Positions 1 through 6,207 of a DNA stretch of 10,058 nt are shown here, piece by piece; positions within the stretch are counted from its first letter, which is position 1, and each line of letters starts with the position of its first letter. The notes under the pieces were generated by a model. The model ran no database searches and was not told where the DNA came from. It saw nothing but the letters and a program-made list of their open reading frames with translations. The position numbers and the translations under genes are program-made. This DNA is from NIOZ-UU13 sp964653075 (lineage in GTDB: Bacteria; Planctomycetota; Phycisphaerae; Sedimentisphaerales; Anaerobacaceae), in assembly GCA_964653075.1 (NCBI GenBank), contig CAZZAX010000197.1:1-10058 (forward strand), written 5' to 3'.

Positions 1-149
1 GCACTTTTTGTAAATACCTTAAACCACAAGCACTTTCGAACAACGCAAATGGCTCTATCGAGCTTCGGTATGAGAGGTCCTAATGGATCACTTCTATTGC
101 AGCTGTCAACAGTCGCGGTGTGCCACAATAGTATGGAAAGGCGGGCTTC

Positions 150-178
150 TTGCTATCTCAATGAGATTTTGATATTAT
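150..178 (+). promoter_or_regulatory. Candidate sigma70-like promoter for the GH140-like gene
   Basis: TTGCTA at 150-155 (4 of 6 to the -35 consensus) is followed by a 17-nt spacer and TATTAT at 173-178 (5 of 6 to the -10 consensus). Transcription would begin near 185 and leave a leader of about 50 nt before the ATG at 234. If it is real, the in-frame ATG at 177 lies inside the -10 element and cannot be the start, which agrees with the signal peptide beginning at 234. The rest of 1-149 shows no gene, RNA or repeat I can support. Planctomycete promoters are poorly conserved, so this is tentative. Confidence 0.35.
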
Positions 179-233
179 GAGACCGCAGGTGTGCAGGAGT
201 GGTTCAGTACAGTGTATAGGGAAATCCCGGATT

Positions 234-1601
234 ATGAATGCCTTAAAGAGATTTTCGAATTTCGCAATAGGCTTTTTCTTCATGACCTCAGTTATCGTGC
301 AAGCGCAACTCACGGTAAGTGAGAATGGACACTATCTAAAAAATCCGGATGGTTCACCCTTTTACTGGCTGGGAGATACGGGATGGGCACTTTTTCAAAA
401 ACTTAATCGGGAAGACGTAGAATTTTACTTTGAAACTCGCGCTAAACAAGGTTTTTCAGTCATACATGCGGCTGTTTATAACGTCAATCCTTTTGTCCTA
501 CCCCCCTTATCGAATGTTTACGGGGACAAGCCCTTTATCAAGAATGATCCCCGACAGCCCGATATCACTCCGGGTAATAGTCCCGATGATTCCACGGAGT
601 ATGATTACTGGGATCACGTCGAATATGTTATTAATACAGCAGCGGCGAATGGGCTGTATATCAACCTTTTGCCAATTTTTGGTGTTGTAGAGGGAGAAGG
701 CTACAACTTTCTGACGCCTACAAACGCCTATGATTACGGGAAATTCATTGGCAAACGACTCAAGGATCATTCGAATATAATTTGGTGTATGGGAGGAGAT
801 GTCCTGGCAGATAACGATATACGTAAATCAGTGTGGAATCTCCTCGCCAAAGGTGTAACCGAAGGAGTGGTCGGCTCGGAAGATTATAGCAAAACCTTCA
901 TGACCTATCATGTCCGTGGCGGCCGTTCGTCCTCAGAGTACTTTCAGGGCGCACCCTGGCTGGATTTTCACATGCTGCAGACATGGGCCTCATTTACCAA
1001 AATATACGATGCCGTCACATCGGACTACAATCTTAAGCCTGTAAAACCAATTCTCCATGGCGAAGGCGCCTATGAGGACGGTCCGGAATATCCGACGAAA
1101 CCCATTACCCCGCTTGTAATCCGGAAACAAGCATACTGGGCCATATTCGCGGGAGGCTTCCACACGTACGGCAATTCTAATGTCTGGAATTTTGGCACCA
1201 CTCCATTCTACGTTTCGCAAGATTGGAAGAAGGCACTGAGCTCTACGGGCGCAAACAATCTTACCGTAAGCAAGACCTTTTTCGAATCATTGGAATGGTG
1301 GAAATTTGTCCCAGATCAATCCATCATTGTTAAAGGTGCAGGCAGCGGTGACACACTGAATGTTGCCATGCGCTCCTCAGCTAACGATAAGATTATTGTC
1401 TATTTCTCGAGTGCTATCTCTGTAACAATTGATATGAGTAAAATCACTCCGCATTCCTTATACACTGTCACATGGGTTGATCCCCAAAAGGGCGTAAAAA
1501 ATGAGATAGGTAACTTTAATAATACCAACACAAAAGCATTCTCAATACCTAAAGGATGGGAGGATGCACTACTTTTAATTGAAGCTAATACTTCAAACTA
1601 A
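234..1601 (+). CDS. Secreted DUF4038 / GH140-like glycoside hydrolase (apiosidase-like)
   Basis: The 455-aa product is predicted to be a secreted glycoside hydrolase of the DUF4038 (apiosidase-like, GH140-related) family with a (beta/alpha)8 barrel. Residues 1-24 form a signal peptide ending at an AQA-like site. The family opening follows at 33-52 (HYLKNPDGSPFYWLGDTGW). The barrel continues to about residue 350 and holds the two expected acidic catalytic positions: Asp189 in IIWCMGGD and Glu277 in ILHGEGAYED. In characterised GH140 apiosidases an Asp and a Glu in these contexts act as acid/base and nucleophile. Residues 355-450 match the C-terminal beta-sandwich ('putative collagen-binding') that normally follows. 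An in-frame ATG at 177 adds 19 residues that would bury the signal peptide, so ATG 234 is preferred, although its SD (AGGGA, 218-222) is weak. Apiose-specific activity is not proven; the family may cleave other linkages. It is the first gene of the + strand group. Confidence 0.85.
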   Translation: MNALKRFSNFAIGFFFMTSVIVQAQLTVSENGHYLKNPDGSPFYWLGDTGWALFQKLNREDVEFYFETRAKQGFSVIHAAVYNVNPFVLPPLSNVYGDKPFIKNDPRQPDITPGNSPDDSTEYDYWDHVEYVINTAAANGLYINLLPIFGVVEGEGYNFLTPTNAYDYGKFIGKRLKDHSNIIWCMGGDVLADNDIRKSVWNLLAKGVTEGVVGSEDYSKTFMTYHVRGGRSSSEYFQGAPWLDFHMLQTWASFTKIYDAVTSDYNLKPVKPILHGEGAYEDGPEYPTKPITPLVIRKQAYWAIFAGGFHTYGNSNVWNFGTTPFYVSQDWKKALSSTGANNLTVSKTFFESLEWWKFVPDQSIIVKGAGSGDTLNVAMRSSANDKIIVYFSSAISVTIDMSKITPHSLYTVTWVDPQKGVKNEIGNFNNTNTKAFSIPKGWEDALLLIEANTSN

Positions 1602-1668
1602 AGGGTTTAATAGGGCCTATTCGGATATGAATGAGAGCGGCAGACTCTTTGGATAGTGGAGGAATACA

Positions 1669-1797
1669 ATGGAAAACTTGAAGGCTATCGGCAAAAGGGT
1701 GGCTATGGCAGTTGCCAGTGACTACATTCTGATGTTTTTTTCGGAGTTCTATTTCCTGAACGAAGGTCCGGTCGCAGAATTCGTCGAGAAGTCGTAA
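1669..1797 (+). CDS. Small ORF of 42 aa, unknown; strong SD, possibly a truncated gene
   Basis: ATG at 1669 is preceded by GGAGGAA (1658-1664) at a 6-nt spacing, a better ribosome binding site than that of the hydrolase upstream. The product starts MENLKAIGKRVAMAVASDY and ends GPVAEFVEKS before TAA at 1795-1797. A charged start followed by a hydrophobic strand (RVAMAVASDYILMFF) and a Gly-Pro-containing helix start looks like the first beta-alpha unit of a larger Rossmann-like or amidotransferase-like enzyme. It may therefore be the 5' remnant of a longer gene rather than a finished small protein. Reading past the stop in the same frame gives 25 more codons with no recognisable family. It lies 67 nt after the hydrolase stop and could share its transcript. 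I do not recognise the family. Confidence 0.4.
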   Translation: MENLKAIGKRVAMAVASDYILMFFSEFYFLNEGPVAEFVEKS

Positions 1798-1871
1798 GCG
1801 GTTCAGTCCAATAGAGCATTTGTGTCGGCTATCGGGCCGCTCCTGACCACGTGCGTTCGGAGGAAAAGGAT

Positions 1872-1940
1872 ATGAAAGAAATCCAGTTCGAAAAAATTTG
1901 CAAAAATATACCGTTGACTACTGCTGAGTGCCTGATATAG
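1872..1940 (+). CDS. Very short ORF (22 aa) with consensus SD; leader peptide or chance
   Basis: ATG at 1872 follows GGAGG (1859-1863) by 8 nt. The 22-residue product (MKEIQFEKICKNIPLTTAEC then LI) ends at TAG 1938-1940, 86 nt before the oxidoreductase start at 2027. No family or domain is visible and the composition is unremarkable. Its 3' end coincides with the candidate -35/-10 elements of the next gene. It could be a leader peptide, the eroded start of a lost gene, or a chance ORF behind an SD-like purine run. The SD is the only support. Confidence 0.2.
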   Translation: MKEIQFEKICKNIPLTTAECLI

Positions 1941-1943
1941 AAT
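1914..1943 (+). promoter_or_regulatory. Candidate sigma70-like promoter for the exported oxidoreductase
   Basis: TTGACT at 1914-1919 matches five of six -35 bases. Two overlapping -10 choices follow: TATAGA at 1936-1941 (16-nt spacer) or TAGAAT at 1938-1943 (18-nt spacer). Transcription would start near 1950 and give a leader of about 75-80 nt to ATG 2027. This would let the oxidoreductase be transcribed separately from the hydrolase and the small ORFs upstream. Confidence 0.45.
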
Positions 1944-2011
1944 CCTCCTACGACGTAAGAGAATGATGTTCAGTTATGAAATGTCAGAAAAAGCAAGTTC
2001 TTATAACCACT

Positions 2012-2017
2012 AAGGAG
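2012..2017 (+). promoter_or_regulatory. Ribosome binding site deciding the oxidoreductase start
   Basis: AAGGAG lies 9 nt before ATG 2027. An in-frame ATG at 1976 has no comparable SD, and using it would place 17 extra residues ahead of the twin-arginine signal. The SD and the signal peptide therefore agree on 2027. Confidence 0.75.
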
Positions 2018-2026
2018 TATGCTGCC

Positions 2027-3247
2027 ATGTCGAAAATTTCTCGTAGATCGTTTTTGACCGTTTCCGCCGCTGCAACAGGAAGTTCCATGCTACGTTTCGC
2101 TCAGTCCGCCGAAGTTATTCCCGGTTTTGACCAGACCAAAACCGACTATGATGCAGCAAAAGTCTGGAAGCCCTTTAGCGACCGCAAGGTTCGGGTCGGG
2201 ATTGTCGGCCATGGTGTTTGCCAATTCGGTCTGCAATTTGGACTCCAGCATCATCCTAACGTCGAACTGGTTGCGGTAAGTGATTTGTTCCCGGACCGCT
2301 GTGCCGATATGGCTCGAAAGGCGAAATGTGCGAAGACGTATCCATCACTGGAGGAGATGGTCAAGGACGATTCAATCGAAGCCATCTATTGTGCCACGGA
2401 TGCCCCAGCCCACGCCAAGCACGCTATCCTTTGTATGGAGCATGGCAAGCATGTTGCTACTGCAGTTCCCGCATTCCGTGGAGATATCGAGGACGCCGAA
2501 AGGCTCCTCGAATGCTGCAGGAAGAACAAGGGACTGGTTTACGCAATGTTCGAAACATCGTGTTTTCATGATGATCTCTTCGCAATGGAAAAGCTTTTTG
2601 CCGCCGGAGTTTTTGGCCGTATTGTCTATTCCGAGGGGGAATATTGTCATCCTCATTCTCTGGGGGCACCTTCGCTGGGCTCTTACAAGGATTGGCGAAA
2701 GAAGGGATGTCCGATGTGGTATCCGACGCATTCAACGGCTTACTATGTCGGCGTTACACATAAATCCCTGCTTGATGTTTCCTGCCAGGGCACTCCACTG
2801 TTTGACAAAGACAAGCGTATTCCCAACGCGATCGGGAACATATTCAAGTCAGAAGTCGGCTTGTTCCGGACCTCAGAAAGAGGGCTTTCCCGGATGATGG
2901 TATGCGGTTCGCAAGGTGAGTATCTCGAAGCAGGACGCATTAGGGGCGAATATGGCGGATTCAACAAAACGTTTGTCGGTGACAGGATTGGCAGCAAGCG
3001 CTACCACGAGGCTATCAAGGGCGGCTTGCAGACTAAGAAGTACGCTTTGCCACCGGGCGTTTCCCCAGGAGGACATGGCGGCTCTCATGGCTACCTCGGT
3101 GACGACTTCATCGACGCCATCCTGCGTGGTCGCAAACCGAAGGTTGATGTCATCGATGCGCTGAATATGACAGTTCCCGGTTATTATGCGCACCTTTCCT
3201 CGATGAAGGATGGTGAAACGATGAAGATTCCGCAGTATTCACTATAA
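2027..3247 (+). CDS. Tat-exported Gfo/Idh/MocA family oxidoreductase
   Basis: The 406-aa product belongs to the Gfo/Idh/MocA family of NAD(P)-dependent sugar or cyclitol oxidoreductases. Residues 1-28 are a twin-arginine signal (MSKISRRSFLTVSAAATG), so the folded, cofactor-loaded enzyme should act outside the cytoplasm, like glucose-fructose oxidoreductase. The Rossmann domain begins at 55 (VRVGIVGHGVCQFG), with an acidic residue ending strand 2 (LVAVSD, 81-86) that would contact the NAD ribose. The usual EKP motif is replaced by ATAVPA (144-149), so the family's catalytic-site lysine is absent. ETSCFHDD (176-183) and SEGEY (202-206) mark the start of the C-terminal alpha/beta substrate domain, with a His in YPTHSTAYY (232-240) near the expected catalytic position. 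PVC bacteria commonly carry many such paralogues. The substrate cannot be read from sequence. It is about 425 bp downstream of the hydrolase on the same strand and probably has its own promoter. Confidence 0.88.
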   Translation: MSKISRRSFLTVSAAATGSSMLRFAQSAEVIPGFDQTKTDYDAAKVWKPFSDRKVRVGIVGHGVCQFGLQFGLQHHPNVELVAVSDLFPDRCADMARKAKCAKTYPSLEEMVKDDSIEAIYCATDAPAHAKHAILCMEHGKHVATAVPAFRGDIEDAERLLECCRKNKGLVYAMFETSCFHDDLFAMEKLFAAGVFGRIVYSEGEYCHPHSLGAPSLGSYKDWRKKGCPMWYPTHSTAYYVGVTHKSLLDVSCQGTPLFDKDKRIPNAIGNIFKSEVGLFRTSERGLSRMMVCGSQGEYLEAGRIRGEYGGFNKTFVGDRIGSKRYHEAIKGGLQTKKYALPPGVSPGGHGGSHGYLGDDFIDAILRGRKPKVDVIDALNMTVPGYYAHLSSMKDGETMKIPQYSL

Positions 3248-3345
3248 TGCCTGAAGGGTATCGTAGCAGTGTGACTGGTATATCGGATTATGGTGACGAA
3301 GAAATGTATCAATGATATCACTCCTCTGGCGGTATTATTGAAAAA

Positions 3346-3376
3346 TCAAGAGGCCCATACCAAGTCGGTATAGGCC
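3346..3376 (-). terminator. Hairpin terminator candidate in the convergent gap
   Basis: On the minus strand GGCCTATACC (3376-3367) pairs with GGTATGGGCC (3361-3352) around a 5-nt loop, 10 pairs including one G-U. On the plus strand the same site has a C-A mismatch, so the fold favours the minus transcript. A T-rich stretch (TCTTGATTTTT, 3351-3341 read on minus) follows, although it is interrupted. The hairpin begins 56 nt past the stop of the 744-aa gene. No clear separate terminator was seen for the plus-strand oxidoreductase, and the rest of 3248-3432 holds no gene. Confidence 0.5.
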
Positions 3377-3432
3377 CCAAGTTTACAAATCATTTGCGTT
3401 AACTACAAATTTACTTAATAGCTAAATCCTGC

Positions 3433-5667
3433 TTACTGTGCAGGCGGATACAGACGAATATCATCGAAGTACATCATACCTGTACCGCCGGTAACCGAGC
3501 TAAGACCAAGAGTGATAGAATTGACGTTGGCAAAGTTTACACCTTGGTCAGCGAACGCCTGCAAGTCGATATTCCATTCCTTCCAACTTGTTGATATAGC
3601 CGCATCAGGATCATCATGATCGACCCTTGCGCTGCCGTTGAGAGTAACATACATTTGCTCAGCAGCGTTGCCCGAAGCTCCTCTGAACCAGATTGTCAGT
3701 GTATCGACACCGTTCACTGTCCAGTCACGATTGGAAGTCAAGGTCAAGGTTGCCTCTGATTTACCTACAGCGTTGTCATAAGTAAGCGGCATCGACTTAT
3801 TACCGCTGTGAACGATAGTCTCTTCGTAAAATGGAGGATCTAAATGACCAACCTGAGAACCATTTGTCGGATCGTCGAAACCGTCCAACCAAGCGTTATA
3901 AATCCTGTTACTGCCGGGTTCACCTTCATCAATATCATTGTAACTCTCAATATCGTCGATAATAAGGAAGTTGGCTGTCGTAAAGCTCCAGAGAGGGCCT
4001 GTCCACGGGCTGTCGGTATTGGCGCTATTGGCTTCATCAATACGCCAATAGTAGGTGGTGTTCCACTCGAGTAGTCCGGGTTCATGGTCCTCGGAGCCAA
4101 GGTTTCCGCTGCCTTTAAGCTCCAGAGCGGCCGCATCGGCGCCGAAATAGACCTCATATCTATCGGCAAAAACTCCCGGTACCCAGGTAAGAGTCGGTGT
4201 CTGCGAAATGTCCTCAGCCCCATTTTCCGGATTCGGGCTTCCTACGGCACCTTCAGTGGTAAAGCTCCAGACATCGCCTTTGTGCGTTTCAACAACATCG
4301 AACTCATCGACTCGCCAATAGTAAGTCTTGGCCATTTTAAGTGTGCCGGGAGTATAGGTTAAAGTTCCCTGAGGCGAACCGCCTGTTGCATTGTCCACTT
4401 CGTCAAAAGTTTCGCCGAAGTAAACCGTGTGCAGTTTCGCTCCATAACCTGGCGTCCAGCTAAGTTGTCCGTCCACATCTATAGACTCGGCACCATCGGC
4501 AGGATCGGGAAAGTATGCAGTCTTGGGAGGACTACTAAAGCTCCAGACATCGCCTTTCCATGGACTGTTCGGGTCAGTGTCATTGACTTCATCAATTCGC
4601 CAATAGTAAGTTGTGCCCGGAACAAGACCATCCGGATAAGGAAATCCGGGAAAGCCGACAACAATAAATGTTCCTGCCTGGTTACCGACGAATGTGCCTT
4701 CGGCTCCGTTGTTCACATCATCAAAATCATCGCCGATATAAACATCGTGCGAGATGGCAAAATCTCCCGGCCGCCAACTCAAGTTCACCCACGTATCTTC
4801 AAGGAGGACTCCATCAAGTGGGCTGGGCCTCAAGGCCGAACCCAAACCACCGATAGGTTCCACAAAGCGAAGCTCGCCCAAGCCTGCTCCCTCCCAGGGG
4901 AAGCTGTCGTGAGTGCAATAGAAGAAGGAATATGCTGTGTCTGAATCAACATCAATTCCAAAGGCCACAAAACCGACCACATCACCGAACAGCGGTGGAA
5001 ATACATTCCTGCCGTTGCCATCACTATCCCCTTTGGCCAGGTCCGCATTAAAGTCGCCGATCATGTTAACCCAGGGAATGGCCATCTCGATGACCCAGTC
5101 CAGAGTGTCCGGATTGACTCCACCGACAATTTCCGATTGCTCGGCTACCTGCGCGAGCATGAAACCACCGAAATCGGTCTTGGCAAGAATATTGCCATTT
5201 TGGTCGGCCGGGGCGACTGTGGGAATGTATATCTGGCTCTGAACTGTTTCCTGTGGTGAGGCTGCCAGACAGAACTGCAAACAGTCCATCTGGTTCGGTG
5301 TAGTACCATATTGCTGAGTGTTATCGTCGGTAGCAGTAGCTGCCACATACAGGAACTCATCATCCCACATGAAGTAGTACGTGACACTGAAGTCCTCGTC
5401 GCTGGGGTCATCGTCTGCGGCAGACTTGGCGACATGCACATATGGCAGATAGAGATCTGGCGCATTAACGGTCTGATCATTTATTATGAAGGCCTGGGCA
5501 CCGTCATATTCTTGTGGTGTAACCACGCCGTCGAGCGTAATTGTTTGACCTGGAGACAGCCTGACGCAGTTGACCGGCCAGCCAGGGTCATCACTCTTTG
5601 CTACGTTCGTAAGAAGCAGGCCCAGAACTAAAACAAAAGAAACAAAATAAATCAATTTCCTACACAT
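3433..5667 (-). CDS. Secreted modular protein: CBM9-like domain, three Fn3-like repeats, C-terminal DIESYND module
   Basis: The 744-aa product has an N-terminal signal peptide (1-25, hydrophobic core YFVSFVLVLGLLLTNV). A CBM9/DOMON-like sugar-binding domain spans about 40-270: it opens at ITLDGVVTPQEYDGA, has FMWDDEFLYVAATATDD at 99-115 and WVIEMAIPW at 191-199. Three Fn3-like beta-sandwich repeats follow at about 280-379, 382-472 and 475-565, each with a YYWRxDE strand and a closing W-S-F. The last module (566-744) begins LIIDDIESYND, contains YNAWLDGF and ends MMYFDDIRLYPP. It is a carbohydrate-binding-like beta-sandwich frequent in secreted Phycisphaerae proteins. No catalytic domain and no C-terminal membrane anchor or PEP-CTERM sorting signal is visible, so it is likely a binding or scaffolding protein released outside the cell. 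ATG 5667 has a near-perfect SD (AAGGAGG, 5680-5674, 6-nt spacing). It lies 12 nt after the small membrane-protein gene. Confidence 0.8.
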   Translation of the reverse strand: MCRKLIYFVSFVLVLGLLLTNVAKSDDPGWPVNCVRLSPGQTITLDGVVTPQEYDGAQAFIINDQTVNAPDLYLPYVHVAKSAADDDPSDEDFSVTYYFMWDDEFLYVAATATDDNTQQYGTTPNQMDCLQFCLAASPQETVQSQIYIPTVAPADQNGNILAKTDFGGFMLAQVAEQSEIVGGVNPDTLDWVIEMAIPWVNMIGDFNADLAKGDSDGNGRNVFPPLFGDVVGFVAFGIDVDSDTAYSFFYCTHDSFPWEGAGLGELRFVEPIGGLGSALRPSPLDGVLLEDTWVNLSWRPGDFAISHDVYIGDDFDDVNNGAEGTFVGNQAGTFIVVGFPGFPYPDGLVPGTTYYWRIDEVNDTDPNSPWKGDVWSFSSPPKTAYFPDPADGAESIDVDGQLSWTPGYGAKLHTVYFGETFDEVDNATGGSPQGTLTYTPGTLKMAKTYYWRVDEFDVVETHKGDVWSFTTEGAVGSPNPENGAEDISQTPTLTWVPGVFADRYEVYFGADAAALELKGSGNLGSEDHEPGLLEWNTTYYWRIDEANSANTDSPWTGPLWSFTTANFLIIDDIESYNDIDEGEPGSNRIYNAWLDGFDDPTNGSQVGHLDPPFYEETIVHSGNKSMPLTYDNAVGKSEATLTLTSNRDWTVNGVDTLTIWFRGASGNAAEQMYVTLNGSARVDHDDPDAAISTSWKEWNIDLQAFADQGVNFANVNSITLGLSSVTGGTGMMYFDDIRLYPPAQ
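3973..4830 (-). repeat. Three tandem Fn3-like coding repeats of about 90-100 codons
   Basis: Within the modular secreted protein the repeats lie at about 4531-4830, 4252-4524 and 3973-4245. The best-conserved DNA is the codons of the YYWR strand: CGCCAATAGTA appears on the plus strand at 4043-4053, 4313-4323 and 4598-4608, spaced 270 and 285 bp (90 and 95 codons). Each repeat also ends with a Lys/Thr-Gly-Asp/Pro-Val/Leu-Trp-Ser-Phe segment. The first repeat carries a longer loop before YYWR. The repeats are diverged, which indicates old duplication rather than a recent expansion. Confidence 0.75.
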
Positions 5668-5673
5668 AATAGC

Positions 5674-5680
5674 CCTCCTT
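5674..5680 (-). promoter_or_regulatory. Near-consensus Shine-Dalgarno of the modular protein gene
   Basis: AAGGAGG read on the minus strand lies 6 nt before ATG 5667. Its first A is the last base of the TAA stop of the 47-codon ORF, so ribosomes ending there would be placed directly on this site. That suggests coupled translation of the two genes. Confidence 0.8.
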
Positions 5681-5823
5681 TAAAAAGAGTTAAAATAACC
5701 ATGCTTTGACCACACTAAAAGACTCATTACCACAGAAGCAAGAAATAAATTTATCGTTGAAATGTTAACACCTCCTATCGCGAAGCAAACAGTCGCCTTT
5801 ACGACAAACTCTGTGCCCTGCAT
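5680..5823 (-). CDS. Small hydrophobic protein, 47 aa, unknown
   Basis: ATG at 5823 has a strong SD (AGGAGG at 5836-5831, 7-nt spacing), and an upstream promoter matches consensus well. The product begins MQGTEFVVKATVCFAIGGVN, has a hydrophobic stretch from about residue 6 to 38, and ends WSKHGYFNSF. It should span the membrane once, with a short basic/aromatic tail. An in-frame TTG at 5880 would lengthen it, but it has no comparable SD and puts polar residues in front. The gene ends 12 nt before the 744-aa protein's start, so they are almost certainly co-transcribed. It could be a small membrane partner of the secreted protein, a leader peptide setting its translation, or an eroded signal-peptide duplicate. 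I do not recognise a family. Confidence 0.5.
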   Translation of the reverse strand: MQGTEFVVKATVCFAIGGVNISTINLFLASVVMSLLVWSKHGYFNSF

Positions 5824-5920
5824 AATTACTCCTCCTCTATTCTCAAAAATACAGGAATTGCGCCCGCCAGAAGAACTCAAAGCTGTAGATGCCGAAATTT
5901 ACGGGTCGAAAACAATACTA

Positions 5921-5950
5921 TTTATACCAAAACACCCACTCTCCCGTCAA
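5921..5950 (-). promoter_or_regulatory. Strong sigma70-like promoter for the small protein/modular protein unit
   Basis: Read on the minus strand, TTGACG (5950-5945) and TATAAA (5926-5921) each match five of six consensus bases, with an 18-nt spacer. Transcription would begin near 5914, about 90 nt before the 47-codon ORF. This is the best promoter match in the window and separates this unit from the sulfatase operon upstream. Confidence 0.6.
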
Positions 5951-5957
5951 GGATAAA

Positions 5958-5975
5958 TGGTGCTTGATTTGGTGC
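5958..5975 (-). promoter_or_regulatory. Two TGGTGC direct repeats just upstream of the -35
   Basis: TGGTGC occurs at 5958-5963 and again at 5970-5975 on the plus strand, a 12-bp period close to one helical turn. The pair begins 8 bp upstream of the candidate -35 element at 5945-5950, where an activator could bind. Two 6-bp copies are weak evidence and no regulator family is implied. Confidence 0.2.
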
Positions 5976-6175
5976 ATAACAACCGATCCATCAGTGTTCT
6001 AATCTTCTCTTGTAATTGCCGGTTGAGTTCCTTTTTTCAGAAGCTGAAAAACACCCTGATTTTCAGGTGACATTATGATACCATTTTGTTACCACAAATA
6101 TCAAATTTGATGGTTGATGGAAGAACTAAATCCCAAATATTTGTATAAAAAACAAAGATTTTTTTACTCTTATCG

Positions 6176-6206
6176 GATTAAGTAAACGGTGAAATATTCC
6201 TTAATC
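6176..6206 (-). terminator. Weak stem-loop just after the sulfatase stop
   Basis: GATTAAG (6206-6200 on minus) and CTTAATC (6182-6176) form a 7-bp stem around a 17-nt loop, starting one base after the TAG stop of the sulfatase. The stem is AT-rich and no T-run follows on the minus strand, so it is a poor intrinsic terminator. It may only protect the 3' end. Confidence 0.2.
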
Positions 6207-6207
6207 T

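Larger units (their letters stand above)
5951..6207. other. Gene-free spacer rich in dyad symmetries
   Basis: No ORF with codon sense or SD was found between the sulfatase stop and the promoter at 5921-5950. The spacer is AT-rich and holds a hairpin at 6033-6051 (8 bp, TTTTTCAG/CTGAAAAA, AAG loop) directly next to a second at 6052-6069 (CACC(C)TGA/TCAGGTG, TTT loop, one bulge). It also has two perfect palindromes, ATCAAATTTGAT (6100-6111) and CAAATATTTG (6134-6143). The stretch may combine the sulfatase 3' end with regulatory sites for the downstream unit. Nothing here matches a named riboswitch. Confidence 0.4.

Noticed and set aside
177..233. In-frame ATG at 177 as start of the GH140-like gene
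   Set aside because: It adds 19 residues before a clear signal peptide, lacks an SD and overlaps the candidate -10 element; ATG 234 fits better.
1609..1621. AATAGG-G-CCTATT dyad after the hydrolase stop as terminator
   Set aside because: The half-sites are separated by one base, so no hairpin loop can form, and there is no T-run.
2280..2897. Long ORF of 205 codons on + strand inside the oxidoreductase gene
   Set aside because: It is a frame shadow: no SD, no recognisable domain and arginine/serine-rich composition, while the overlapping frame matches a known family end to end.
4043..4608. CRISPR-like or intergenic repeats (CGCCAATAGTA three times)
   Set aside because: The copies are 270-285 bp apart and in frame within Fn3-like coding repeats, encoding the conserved YYWR strand.
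4429..4944. 171-codon + strand ORF antisense to the modular protein
   Set aside because: It runs opposite the conserved Fn3-like repeats, has no SD or family, and reflects codon bias of the real minus-strand gene.
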